From Eunapius fragilis (Eukaryota; Porifera; Demospongiae; Spongillida; Spongillidae), in the NCBI GenBank assembly GCA_963681505.1, contig OY811971.1, forward strand, positions 8,923,991-8,987,990: a stretch of 64,000 nt of DNA, read 5' to 3'. Each line of letters starts with the position of its first letter. Position 1 is the first letter of the stretch. Under the pieces are notes generated by a model. That model had not been told where the DNA came from. It ran no database searches and was given only the letters and a program-made list of their open reading frames with translations. Below, piece after piece: positions 34,851 to 47,226 of this stretch. The position numbers and the translations under genes are program-made.

Positions 34851-35554
34851 GTATCCATATATATTTTTGCGTGTGTAGTGCCTTGATGTATGCATGGTGT
34901 ACATTGCAATTTAAGTAAGTTACTTGTTCTGATCCCAGAATAATCTATTTTGAACGAGCGCTGCGCATTACTAGTATCAATGATAAAGGTATTGGGGCTA
35001 GTTGTTTACAGTTGTTACACCTGTGGCCAAAGTTTTGATAGTTGTGGTTTGGCCACTTAGCAACACCTCTGTGATAGACACCTTAAAAATGGCTGCCTTA
35101 CACAAAAATGTTTGTGGTTCTCAGAGGTTATTAATAATCAACTTTTTTATTTTACATTATAATGTACCACATGATATTATAAAGTAAATTGCGCAATTAT
35201 GAAGTTTCTGCACACAGTAATTATGAGATCTACCTTACAAACCAATACATAATTTAACCCTTTCATTTCTCATCAAAATGCTCGACACAGTAACATTGCA
35301 CCCATCAGGCCCTTCGATTTGGTGCCATGCATGCAATAGTTTTTGTAGTGTGTACCAAGATAAAACACTGCAAAGTAGAGTTTATCAGTAAACTAATCAA
35401 TTATTCAACGCCCAGTATCTTGCAAACCATTAAGAGTTAAAACAAAAAATTTCATCCTAGCACCTCTTATATAAAGACAAACTACCATAAAAGTTTTGAA
35501 CATAAAGCTACAACATGGTGTCCATCTCTTTGATGAGAAGGTATAGAATGACTC

Positions 35555-38040
35555 GGACCTGACTGACAATGTTTCTCCTGTGCTGTAGGATGTAAGTTTG
35601 TTGATTATTCACTTCAGTATATCTAGCCTTGCATGCAATATTATAGAAATGATTTTGTGCATGCTGATTAGTAGGATTATGTCTGTAGAAAGTTGTCGCA
35701 ATGAATGAATTTGAGGCCAATGAATGAGATGGTTTATTTTCATGGATGTACTGTGTTGAAGCTATACCCTGACATTGTGTAATGGTGTTGGATTGATGGT
35801 TACCGTTTGATGTGGGTGGAGGTGTTATTATCAGTGGGTGCACAATGTGATTAAGTAGCTAAATGTGCGTACAGGAAATGTGGATTTTCATTGTCATGTT
35901 GCCATGATGCTGTTTTTCTGAATGAAAATCATCTTGGACGATGGACCCGAATGACAAATGTTCTACGATACTGTAGCGTGTAAGTTTAAGGACTATTGAG
36001 CTTAGTCTATCTAGCCTTGCTTGCAATATGACAGAAATGATTTTGCACATGCTGATTAGTAGGATTATGGTTGTAGAATGTTGTGGCATTGAATGAATTT
36101 GAAGCCAATGAATGATAAGTACATAGCTTAATGTGCATAAATGTGAATTTTCATTGTCATATTGCAATGATGCTGTTTTTCTGAACGGAAATCATCTTGG
36201 ACGATGGACCTGACTGACAATTATTCTACGATGGTCTAGTTGGTAAGTTTTTGGATTGCTCAGCTTAGTCTAGAATGATTTTGCACATGCTTAATAGTAG
36301 GTTTATGGTTGTAGAAAGTTGTGGCAATGAATAAATTTGAGGCCAATGAATGAGATAGTTTATTTTCATGGATGTACTGTGTTGAAGCTATACCCTGACA
36401 TTGTGTAATGGTGTAGGATTGATGGTTATCGTTTGACATGGTGATGATGTGGGTGGAGGTGTTATTATCAGTGGGTGCACAATGTGATTAAGTAGCTAAA
36501 TGTGCGTAAATGTGGATTTTCATTGTCATGTTGCCATGATGCTGTTTTTCTGAATGGAAATCATCTTGGACGATGGACCCGAATGACAAATGTTCTACGA
36601 TACTGTAGCGTGTAAGTTTAAGGACTATTGAGCTTAGTCTATCTAGCCTTGCTTGCAATATGACAGAAATGATTTTGCACATGCTGATTAGTAGGATTAT
36701 GGTTGTAGAATGTTGTGGCAATTAATGAATTTGAAGCCAATGAATGATAAGTAGCTTAATGTGCATAAATGTGAATTTTCATTGTCATATTGCAATGATG
36801 CTGTTTTTCTGAACGGAAATCATCTTGGACGATGGACCTGACTGACAATTATTCTACGATGGTCTAGTTGGTAAGTTTTTGGATTGCTCAGCTTAGTCTA
36901 GAATGATTTTGCACATGCTTAATAGTAGGTTTATGGTTGTAGAAAGTTGTGGCAATGAATAAATTTGAGGCCAATGAATGAGATAGTTTATTTTCATGGA
37001 TGTACTGTGTTGAAGCTGTATCCTGGCATTGTGTAATGGTGTTGGATTGATGGTTATCGTTTGACATGGTGATGATGTGGGTGGAGGTGTTATTATCAGT
37101 GGGTGCACAATGTGATTAAGTAGCTAAATGTGCGTAAATGTGAATTTTCATTGTCATATTGCAATGATGCTGTTCTTCTGAATGGAAATCATTTTGGATG
37201 ATGGACCTGACTGACAATGTTTCTCCTGTGCTGTAGGATGTAAGTTTGTTGATTATTCACTTCAGTATATCTAGCCTTGCATGCAATATTATAGAAATGA
37301 TTTTGTGCATGCTGATTAGTAGGATTATGTCTGTAGAAAGTTGTCGCAATGAATGAATTTGAGGCCAATGAATGAGATGGTTTATTTTCATGGATGTACT
37401 GTGTTGAAGCTATACCCTGACATTGTGTAATGGTGTTGGATTGATGGTTACCGTTTGATGTGGGTGGAGGTGTTATTATCAGTGGGTGCACAATGTGATT
37501 AAGTAGCTAAATGTGCGTACAGGAAATGTGGATTTTCATTGTCATGTTGCCATGATGCTGTTTTTCTGAATGAAAATCATCTTGGACGATGGACCCGAAT
37601 GACAAATGTTCTACGATACTGTAGCGTGTAAGTTTAAGGACTATTGAGCTTAGTCTATCTAGCCTTGCTTGCAATATGACAGAAATGATTTTGCACATGC
37701 TGATTAGTAGGATTATGGTTGTAGAATGTTGTGGCATTGAATGAATTTGAAGCCAATGAATGATAAGTAGCTTAATGTGCATAAATGTGAATTTTCATTG
37801 TCATATTGCAATGATGCTGTTTTTCTGAACGGAAATCATCTTGGACGATGGACCTGACTGACAATTGTTCTACGATGGTCTAGTTGGTAAGTTTTTGGAT
37901 TGCTCAGCTTAGTCTCGAATGATTTTGCGCATACACATGTACTGATTAGTAGAATTCTGTCTGTAGAAAGTTGTGGCAGTGAATGAATTTGAGGCCAATG
38001 AATCAGATGGTTTATTTTCATGGATGTACTGTGTTGAAGC
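35555..38040 (+). repeat. Satellite block (right), same family as 28.1-30.4 kb
   Basis: The same subunits in the same orientation as the left block. A longer period of about 1,650 bp is also visible: 35555-35840 recurs almost unchanged at 37204-37490, including the variant word tgttgattattcacttcagt. The left edge abuts the transposon end at 35554 in the middle of a subunit. Confidence 0.92.
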
Positions 38041-38068
38041 TACAGTATACAGCAGTACATAAGAACAT

Positions 38069-38697
38069 GTAATATGTGATCCAGTTACAACTTACATTGT
38101 ACCCTTTTTTCTTCAGCTTGTGGTAAAATCAACACCAAGATTGGTCGATACTTTGTGTAAAATCAGACACACTATGCAATTTAGAGTTCTAGCTCACAAT
38201 CCCTGTAACTCAGCTGTTTAAATACCACATGCTTTGATGGATGTTTTGTGACTGAGAAACATTCATGTGGTGGCATGAATTCAGTATGCACAGTGCTCTA
38301 ATTGGAACATTGTTATTCAATTGCCTCTGCTCGTGTGTGCGATTTACATAGCGCGCTTTTAATTCCTACACATAAAGATTCATTCAGGAGAACAAAGGTA
38401 ATTCTAGAGTAATTGCTATGCATGTAACTCAGTGAGGATTGTATTTGCATATCTGTCAGACATCCAGGAGTAAGTTTTCAATTATAGCACCATACACACC
38501 GAATTTACGCAATCACGTGAGTGTTTCTTGGTCATGGAACATAAACCTCCACGATATCAAAGCATGTGGTATTTAAACAGCAGAGTTACAGTGATTGTGA
38601 GCTAGAACCACCCTGAATTGCACATTCCATAGTGTGTCTGGTTTTACACGCTGATTTTACTGCAAGAAGGGCGAGTTATAATTGGATCACATATTAC
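38069..38697. mobile_element. Palindromic element, about 180-bp arms
   Basis: Left arm 38069-38249 and right arm 38511-38697 share gtaatatgtgatcca, cagacacactatg, ttctagctcacaatc and tttaaataccacatgctttg in inverted orientation, with indels. No coding content. Confidence 0.82.
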
Positions 38698-38999
38698 TTA
38701 CCGCACTAATATACCCACCTCTGAGTGTAAATGTAGCAAAATATATATACACACACACACACACGGATCATGTGACAGATTCAGTTGTTGGAACCAGTCC
38801 ACACCATGCCATCGGCAGATGGCCATTACAGTCTATGTTGGCATTTGTTCAGAGAAACGGGTCCTGTGCATACGTAGGCAAGGCCCTGGAGCACTTTATA
38901 ATATCTACTTGTACCAAACCACAAGGTGCATGAACATTTTCCTGCTTACTAATGATTTAGGAAAACCGCAAAATGTATGGCAGCAGGGTACTTAAATTG

Positions 39000-39270
39000 T
39001 TGTCACCAAATGAGAAATGTGCACACAGGTTTAATAACTTTGCATTGATTAACGGACAGGATACATCAATAGTGTCAGAGCAGATTTACCAGTGATTTGT
39101 AAACAGAAAGATAATTTTTGAACCCCAAGAGATACATGTAACACCTTACTGTATGTACCATAGGGCTCTAGAGGACCTAAAGAGACTGAAATAAAATGTG
39201 TCATAGAGAAATTGTGTGGTATGATGGGTTACTAGGAAGTCAATAGCGTAACCTTTCTGAAGTTATAGCG
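39000..39270 (+). repeat. Dispersed repeat, copy 2
   Basis: Shares words such as ttgaaccccaag, aggaagtcaatagcgta and gttatagcggttcaaa with 44650-44820, in the same orientation; more distant to 7420-7640 (inverted). No coding content. Confidence 0.5.
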
Positions 39271-39359
39271 GTTCAAATAATTACATGTACATGTATAACT
39301 TGATCGAAGCAACATTTGGTCATTAACTATTCATTAATTATAAAATCATTACATTATAG

Positions 39360-39704
39360 CATGTCTTTGGAAAGCAAGATGTGGTAGAACCACTCACTGC
39401 TGGGATCATTCCCCATCAAGTTGGCAGTCCCTACAGCAATATGGTTATCTACGACCTGGCAGGACATCACCAATACTTCTCCAGGCACTCTGCATGTCCA
39501 GAGTTCATCCCCATCAACTACTGTTCTAGAATGTGTCCCCAGAAGCCATCAGTCATAGTAGTGTGCATGCATGCTGACCCGCTAACACCACAAGAGGTGA
39601 CCAGAAAACTGACACTGATGTACGGGATGGCATGTGCGAACGGTCATGAGGAGGTTGTGAGGATGTTTTTATCAGCTGGTGCCAAAGTTGATCTACAGAG
39701 TAAG
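39360..39704 (+). CDS. Roc GTPase G3-G4 segment fused to an ankyrin repeat
   Basis: One open exon of 345 nt, phase 0 at both ends, acceptor cattatag and donor gtgagc. It encodes the Roc switch region (EPLTAGIIPHQVGS), the G3 motif in NMVIYDLAGHHQYFSRHSA, then a G4-like SVIVVCMHADPLTPQE, and within the same exon an ankyrin repeat (ANGHEEVVRMFLSAGAKVDL). In usual Roc domains some dozens of residues separate G3 from G4, and COR rather than ankyrin follows. The exon therefore looks internally shortened and fused to an ankyrin exon. It follows the P-loop exons at 31.4-31.8 kb in frame and lies just before the 8-kb element. It may be a real rearranged product or a pseudo-exon. Confidence 0.62.
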
Positions 39705-40095
39705 GTGAGCAGTACCAGCCCAGCCCAAGGACATGTGGTGACTTGTACATGTACATGTACTCTAATGTGAGGATTGCAATGTGAACTAACAAGGACATGT
39801 GTACACCATGATTATTTAAATCACTGAGGTGTGCACTTTATAGATTGGGCTATGGTTTTTTTAACCATATATTTATAGCGCGTTATGGAACGAACCATGT
39901 TGTTTGTGTGTAAAGTAAGAATTTTTGCAGCTGCAATGTATAAATAATAATAATTCTTGTCCACTTGAACATTGTAAAGATTCATTTTAATATACTTTGC
40001 AATGGGGTCATGAATTTGTAATGAAGTATGATCTATCCAAAAAGTATTTAAAATTACAATTCGATCAAACTTTTACCATATCATACCAGAAGCAT

Positions 40096-40391
40096 ATTTA
40101 AGTAAACATCTTTCTGGGATACATATTCTCCTGGCTGAGAGAGCTCATTAAATGGTAGGTAGCCCCATTTTCCCCCACCTTGCAACAATTTGTTTCTTTA
40201 GGCAGTTAAGGGTGCTGTCAAAACACAACAATATAGCTATCATTAAATATAATTTGCTTTGGTTGATGTAGCTTTTTGTGACAGCATGGCTCTGTCATAT
40301 CTACTGCCCTAACTGTTGCGTGTATATCAACCATTTTATGAGCGTCTCAGCCCAGTGAATATGTATCCCAGAAATATGTTTAGTTAACACT
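40096..40391. mobile_element. Nested hairpin MITE in the left terminus of the 8-kb element
   Basis: Arms 40096-40220 and 40275-40391 share ttctgggatacatatt, ggctgaga and gtgctgtcaaaa-like words in inverted orientation. Removing it restores continuity of the left terminus with the right one. Confidence 0.75.
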
Positions 40392-41063
40392 GGTTCCATG
40401 AGAATGGAATGATTTTTAGGCTTATTTTGTCGAACCTGTATTTTAGAAAATTATGCATAAAGCGTTTGAAACTAGTAGTCCAACTATCTGCATGAAGTTT
40501 AGCGCCATTTGTAGCATCTTATCTACTCTTAGTTGTAAGATACATCTGTTTTTAGCTGATTAAACGGTTAAAAGCTTCACCGACGGAAGTACAAAATAGC
40601 CATTTCGAGCACCAAATATGCTTAACTACCTATGATGTGTAGCATTCATGTATGTTTTGACTGTTTACTTCTGTGCGAGCATAGCAGTAGCAATGAGTAT
40701 ACCTAGCATCCCTGTGGTGGCCGAGTCCCCAGACCGCTAATTAGACCGCTAATTAGTCCGCACGTAAATTTTCCCCAATCTCTATAGCTCACACACATCA
40801 ATTGTACACTAATTGATCAATAACAGCTGCTTTCATGTGGTCTATTGCACGCCTGAGGAGCTCTATTTCCTGTTTTTCTGATGTGGCTTAGGTATACCTG
40901 AGATCTTTTTCCACATCTAGATGCTCATAGCTCACCCTTGCCTTCTTCTGCCTTCCACGTCCACAGCTCCCTCCATCACCTTCAGGTCTTGCATGCTTAT
41001 AACCAGCAGCTTTCAGAGGCTCAGATTTCCTACCGATTCTCTGGTACACACCTCTGATTTTGC

Positions 41064-42200
41064 CTACAGTACCAGTGGAAGCTCACTGAGTCTGATTGCT
41101 TTCTGCAACTGCAGCTCATCTAGCCTGGCAAAAACGCCATCATGAGAGATCTTCTCTTTTCCCTGACTCTTACTCTCGCCAACCTTCCAACAAGTATATA
41201 TGGCGCCACTAACCTTTGAGGCCAGCTCTGGTTGCATGGTCTTTTTAGAATGTGCCCAACCAGCAAAGAAATTTTGCTCAAAGGTTGCACAGGGTGCCAT
41301 GTTACCAAACAGGTTTGATGCTCTATCAATAGCACCATTCACCTCTCGCTGGAGCATGTGCTTACTTCTCTTCCTATACCGATTCTCATCCTTCCTTGCT
41401 TGCATTAACCCACTGTTGCTGACACTGTTCAAAGTCACTGTAACCCCAGTGAAGTTGATCCCTTCTGCACCCACAGCGAGCAAGCATGACACAAAGGAAT
41501 TAACACACAAGCTGATGGAGTCTTCTGTTCATGGCAATTGTAAAACTGGACTTGTTGCTTTCCTGCAGATGTTACATACTGGGCAGCATTGAACTTCCAA
41601 CAACGGCAGGAATAGCTGCAGCATAGTATGGAGCCTGAAAGTTCGGTTTAACCAATAAAACTGTTGTATTGCTCACAGAAGTGTTGATCAGTGCAACAGC
41701 AAGCTGCCTGGGGGTTGAAACTTTTCGCCCTCCATCTCCTTGCACCAGGTAAGCATCCACTTGAGTTTGTTGGTGAGAGAAGTGGGTATCACATACATCT
41801 TTGCCGCTTTAAGCCTCATTATGATAATAGGCGAGGAGCTGCTTGGTCTGCTTGCCAGCCAAGATTTTGGCATTGTCACTCAGGACAAAGAGCTTGGTGA
41901 GCTTCTGTTTCAAAGCATGAAGGGCAGCCTCCAAGCAGCTGAGCACTACAGTATGTTGGCACCAGCCTTTTGTTCCCCCTGGACAATGCAGCCGAAGAAG
42001 TGAAGACTAGGTGCACCCTCTTTGTTTGTTCACCCCTCTTCCTCACCCTCATTCTCTTCCTTGCCCACTTCTTCTTCCTCTTGCTCACACTCCTCATCCT
42101 TGCCCTCTTCTTGCTCTCACCCTCTTCTTCTTGCTCACCCTGCCCCTTACTTGCTCTCCTCCTCTTGCTCTCATTCCCACTGTTCCTGCTCATCCTCTAA
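41064..42200 (-). pseudogene. Decayed coding region of the 8-kb element, downstream part
   Basis: Frames 42193-41876, 41879-41688, 41760-41572 and 41510-41064 form a broken chain on the minus strand. The 5' piece is a basic and acidic stretch (SKRRRASKGQGEQEEEGESK) encoded by a GA-rich tract. Downstream, NKLKWMLTWCKEMEGEKF and then INFTGVTVTLNSVSNSGLMQ and GAIDRASNLFGNMAPCATFE look like a structured protein. The family is not recognised. It is separated from the upstream coding part by MITE insertions and non-coding DNA. Confidence 0.45.
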
Positions 42201-42596
42201 TTCATCCTCTTTTTCTTCCTCCACCATGTCATTTTCATCTTCCTCCTGTCCCAATACACCCATTTCTTCAGCCTGAATATCATCCTTTTCTGTACTCTTC
42301 ATAAGCTGCTGTAATCGCTTTTTATCAGATGTGTAGTCGATCTCACGTACAGTGAAAACTGTGGTAGTTGATTTGTTTCTACTCCTCCAGTGTTTGGAAT
42401 AACTTTTATCAATAATGGTTTGAACTATAGAAATTCTAATAATGCACTTTGGTTGATCTATTACTTGTATCTAGATCTACCACTCTGTAAGAGGGACTTT
42501 AGTAGACCTACTTTTATATATAAGCCCAGCAGGAACATTATTCCAGCTTTATCCCAAAAAATAAAGATCAGGGCCCTGGTATAACAAAGGATGGTA

Positions 42597-42883
42597 ACAA
42601 GTAAATAAAAACATTCTCTACGAGAAAGTTGGTGGGATATAGGATTTGATTATGGCATTGGTGGTGTATATAGCAAGGAAACAAGGTCTTATCAGAAGGG
42701 AAAATGTCATAGTCCTATATTTAGCACATTTCTAGGGCATGTGTTGTTTGTGTGCTAAATATAGGACTATGACATTTTCCCTTCTGATAAGACCTTGTTT
42801 CCTTGCTTTTTACACCACCAATGTCATAATCAAATCCTATATCCCACCAACTTTCTCGTAGAGAATGTTTTTATTTACTTGTT
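42597..42883. mobile_element. Palindromic MITE, family A, copy 2
   Basis: Ends aacaagtaaataaaaacatt with near-perfect complement, and inside aaggaaacaaggtcttatca and its complement, with cctatattta near the centre. It is the most symmetric of the three copies and lies in the 8-kb element. Confidence 0.88.
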
Positions 42884-44499
42884 TTCTTTTTTTTTTTCAT
42901 ACCCAAGTAACCCAATGACTGTTGTATGGCTGCTTCTCCCTTTTCATTTCTTTATACACATGCCGTTTATCTTTAGATACCGTAATTAAATTATACAAGA
43001 CATAGGAGGCTGATAGTCGATTGTTTATCAAAGTATTATATTATATAAAAGCGAGTCCTCCAGCTGATTCTGAAGCTATTGGTGAAATTTTCATCGCTTA
43101 GAAATGTTCCCGTCCTGAGTTATGCGTTGCCAAGAAGAAGGAGAAGAAGAAGACGACCCGCCCCTTGTTCCGAGACTGGGTACGAGGACGGGCAGTACAC
43201 TCTTGTTCTCAACAACCACGCGGTTCAGCGACATGAAACAAAAACGAAACTACTCATTTTTGACTTCTAGATCGATTGCTAAAACAAGCTACACAATCCG
43301 ATCGTCGGGAGTGTTGTTACAGACGGGTCGCGTTTTTTTAATGACATTCATAGTCGTGGTCAAATCCTATATGGAAGTTTCTAACGAAACTTCCGATAAA
43401 TAGTAAGACCTAAGTCTTTTTAAACCTCTCAATGGTACACACTCAGAGCTTCGGCGTATATAGTGATTGGCATGGGATACATGTAGTTGTGAGTGTTGTG
43501 TATATATGAGTGTGTGAGTGTGTAAATGGATGCATGTAATGGAATATGGGACATGAGGCATGGTACGTCATGATGTGGCAGGTACTGTGAGACAGGAACA
43601 AATAGTCCAGTACATACAACACATTAATCCAGTACATACAACCAATGGGGGGAGGAGTTGGGAGGGGGGCCTTCCTCTGAAAAAATTGTTGGGGCCTTTG
43701 CCCCCATAGCCTCCATGCTCCTATACCACTGTGTATAAAACACACAATCCAGTTACACGTGAAAAACACATCAGTCAGAAGACAAATAATTGAGAAAGAG
43801 GGTTGTATAGTAGGCCAGTGAAAGCACTGTAACCGAAAGACATAGAAAAAAAGTTCAACTAGACAAAGCTTATGAGTGAATCCATGTAGCACATAACAAT
43901 TTACAGGGTGTACAGCAAGGGGAAAAGAATAGTGGAAAGAGTGTGTATAAGTGTGACGTTAGACGTGTGTATGTGTTGGTTCATGGGTGTGTGTGTGCCA
44001 GCCATGCAGATGAAATGAAAATCGGTGGGCATTTAAAATATATGTGCCAGCAGAACGCAAATCCCGACAATTAGGAAGGGTTACATGTGTTCCAGCCTAG
44101 CTGCGCTGCATGTGTCTTTAACTCGACCACGCCTCTCCCATAGCCTAGCTGATACACCGTGCACTATATATCATGGCTCTGACGTATAGGTTGTGAGCCT
44201 ATGAATGGCCATGCACGCAATGAGTGGCACCCAAAGAGTATGACCGAATCGACAGGGACACATAATGTTGTGCGCGTGCATCGGTACTGGTAATACGTAC
44301 CGTGTTTTTTGTATGGTGACGGTAACTGAATCCCACACATTTCAATTGCTTAACGAATCTTGTTCATTATAGAAGAGAACCACTGACGTTTGTAAGAACG
44401 GTGGTACTTCAGTTGTACAGGTTAATACAGTGGCATGGGCACGGGAGGTTATTGTATTTATTCATGTGCTCGGAGTAGCGGGAACCAGGTTGCAGTAGG

Positions 44500-44820
44500 T
44501 AAATGGCGCGAAATGAACGAAAAATGTGCAATTGCTTTGCACAGCTGTATCTCCATAACGGATCAAGTAAAAATTAACGAACAGGGCACATCAATAGGTA
44601 CAGGACCCCTCTGCGTATAAACCGAATTTGAAGTTAATTGAGACGTCCTGCCGAAAGATATGGCCAGTTTGAACCCCAAGGGGTATCGGACGTTGCACAC
44701 TGGCATGAAGCTAATGCAAGACTCCAAAATCTATTTTACCTTATAGAAATGGTGTAGTATGAAGTGTTGAAAATAGGAAGTCATTGGCGTGTACCGTTAC
44801 GAAGTTATAGCGATTCAAAC
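44500..44820 (+). repeat. Dispersed repeat, copy 3
   Basis: Related to 7420-7640 (inverted) and 39000-39270 (direct). Best-kept words are gcatgaagctaatgcaa and aggaagtcattggcgt. No coding content. Confidence 0.5.
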
Positions 44821-44888
44821 GTGAGTCATTTTTATAACTTTAAAATTATATAGCGAAGGGCCATTTTCTCGGAGACTGTCCCATATAC

Positions 44889-45114
44889 ACCCTTCTGGCT
44901 AGTTTTTCAAGTTTTCAAATTTTTTGATTTTCCTTGAACACCCATGAGCTTCTGTCAAATGGTCCTTACGCATCCTAAATTGGACTATCCATCACAAAGT
45001 TATTAGGCACTGAATTTATAATTAGCCATACATTTCAATGCGAGCGTTACTTTTCTTTTGCTTGTTCTGGAAATTTTGAGAAAGTACCATAAGGGTGATT
45101 TTGCTGGACACTTC

Positions 45115-45145
<31 letters not shown>

Positions 45146-45385
45146 GGGACGGTGTCCAGCTAAATCACCCTTATGATACTTTTTCAAAATTTCCAGAACA
45201 AGCAGAAGAAAAGTAACGCTCGCATTGAAATGTATGGCTAATTATAAATTCAGTGCCTAATAACTTTGTGATGGATAGTCCGATTTAGGATGCGTAAGGA
45301 CCATTTGACAGAAGCTCATGGGTGTTCAAGGAAAATCAAAAAATTTGAAAACTTGAAAAACTAGCCAGAAGGGTGATTCTGCTTT
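44889..45385. mobile_element. Palindromic MITE, family B, with (TA)n centre
   Basis: Arms of about 225 bp (44889-45112 and about 45157-45385) are near-identical inverted copies, with cacccttctggctagttttt at the outer and gggtgattttgctggaca at the inner ends. The loop is a TA run (45117-45144). A half copy of the same family lies in a Tudor-gene intron at 54746-54876. Confidence 0.9.
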
Positions 45386-45419
45386 ACACTGTCCCATATA
45401 TATATATACATGTATATAC

Positions 45420-47226
45420 TCAACTACCACGGTTTCCACTATAGAGCTGACTTTGCACTTCAGTGCACACAGCCTCTTCCTCATTCTCTGGCTTTATGTA
45501 CACCCCAGCTCCCCACCATAGCATTTTTTTTGCCATAGTAGGAGTCTCCCGCTCACGGAACCTCTTTGCAAGGAACTTCTGTTTTAAGTCATACACCATG
45601 TAAGCTGTAGAAGAGTCCATTTGCACATTCATATGGTCATATGGTGTGCCTGCTGGGCAGCAAGCATTACATGGGCCATGTACCGATATGAGCGGCGCTC
45701 ACATTGGCGTATTGCAATCTCACTCAGCCTATTAGGGTCATCATCCAACTTTGCCATAACTATACACCGCAGCTTATCATAAAACTGGAATGGACTTCGA
45801 CAGGCACTGCAGAGCAAGTGACCACCAGGCTTGGGACTTCTGTTCGGTCTACGGGTAGACACTAGGTCCAGTGAAAAGATTGGAGAGTGTGCGGTTATTC
45901 TCCATCACTTCTGATCCCTTTGTTTGTGCACAGCAATGGAGCTGTCTTCGTACTTGATCCAAAAACTCCTCCTGTGTGTTTGGTTCATCAAACAGATCGG
46001 ATTGTGAGGCCAACTCCTCCACTTCACTTTGGTGTACAGTGTCAGCTGTTCGGCTTCATGATCCTGAGCCTGGTGAGTGTGCTGAGCAATTTCCTCTGAT
46101 GAAGCCTTCACTCCCTTACTAGCATGCACTGCATAACCATAGCTCAGGAATGTGGACACTGAGGAGCGGAGTTGACAAAGTTCATTACGTAAAGTATGGT
46201 CAGTGTCAGGAAATGGTGTAATGATATCAATGATTCTGTGAATGATAGAAAAGTTGTTGGTGTGGAAATTAACCTTCATGTAGTCTACCAGCACAGGCCT
46301 CTTAATGCTTTCCACCACCAGTTATGTGTCTCACAATGGAGTAAAATATAGACTGTCCAATGGGTGGCCTTCTGAGTATCCTTCTGCTTCACAAGATAGC
46401 CCCTGTATAATGTAGCAGCATCATGCTTTAGGACCAGTGACCTCATTGCAAACACATTATCCAGTCCCTTCCACCTTGGATCTCTATTAGGAGTGCGTTT
46501 CTTGGCTTGCCAGGCAAGACAACCTATATTATTCGTCACTGTAAATGAAGTCTACAGCAAAGTGGACAGAATCACTAGGCACATGAGATTGTGTCTGGCT
46601 ATACTCTTGAAGATACTCCATGTGCTATGTATAGCCTTTGGCTTGGAAAGCCAAACATCCTGCATATTTGTTGCTGATGTTGAACAAAGAGGCAATGTAT
46701 GTATGAGGAGTGTCAGCAAAAGGTACCAGAAGCTTCCTTGCAGGAATGCTTGTGTAGAGTTTTTCATGCCATAACATATTCAGGATGGTATTGGGAATTG
46801 AGTTGAGCACTTCCAGCGAGATGCTGCTTGCAGGAACACAACTGGCCGCTTGATTCTCACAGTCCACAGGCTCTTCTATGGTAGTTGTTATGGACTGAAT
46901 GCTGAATGCCATCTTCAAATCACCCTTTATCCTCAGATTTGGCAGCAGCATTAGTGCCCAGGCCTTTACACCTCTTCTGAATACATTTTCAACCCGATTC
47001 ATAGCAGCAACATCAACCTCACTTGGGACACTAACACATTTTACTTCGCGACATGAACATCTATTTGTGGGAGTCGTCGCACAGCACTTTCGTACCCCTC
47101 ATCACAGCCCACGAGTTCCATAACCTTCAAAATGTGAGCCTGAGGTGCATGCTCAATTGGATCATCATCTTCCACAACTATAACCTCACTGTCAGCAGCA
47201 TCGCCTTGATCATGATGTACCCGCAC
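45420..47226 (-). pseudogene. Decayed coding region of the 8-kb element, upstream part
   Basis: On the minus strand, frames 47226-47041, 47002-46625, 46539-46285, 46318-45905, 45862-45629 and 45632-45420 follow each other with stops or frame changes between them and read as one protein. Visible pieces: RGVKAWALMLLPNLRIKGDL, YAGCLAFQAKGY, GLDNVFAMRSLVLKHDAATL, then a cysteine pair HLLCSACRSPFQFYDKLRCI, and near the end AYMVYDLKQKFLAKRFRE. I do not recognise the family; the last motif resembles transposon-linked proteins of uncertain type. It is not functional in this state. Confidence 0.5.

Larger units (their letters stand above)
32027..35554. mobile_element. DNA transposon, apparent head-to-head dimer with about 800-bp inverted ends
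   Basis: The ends are inverted copies over about 800 bp (32027-32826 and 34755-35554), starting gagtcattctataccttctc. The right copy includes the 3' end of the transposase frame, so the left copy contains the same coding end in reverse. In the middle, 33490-33600 and 33780-33885 are another inverted pair that reads as the promoter and start region of the gene. The left half (read on minus) keeps the N-terminal part of the protein; the right half (read on plus) keeps the C-terminal part. This fits two copies joined head to head with complementary internal deletions. No target duplication is visible, as the left flank is a minisatellite and the right flank is satellite. Confidence 0.75.

Noticed and set aside
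32020..35560. Target duplication around the transposon dimer
   Set aside because: Left flank is a 22-bp minisatellite and right flank is satellite; no shared word adjoins both ends.
28075..38040. Regular repeats as a CRISPR array
   Set aside because: Units are 264-628 bp and contiguous without unique spacers, in a eukaryotic genome.
42000..42200. Leucine and serine rich plus-strand frames as membrane proteins
   Set aside because: They are the complement of a GA-rich tract encoding a basic-acidic stretch of the 8-kb element.
43079..43403. Arginine-rich frame as a nuclease or transposase N-terminus
   Set aside because: One short basic run followed by a stop; resemblance to Harbinger nuclease is too weak.
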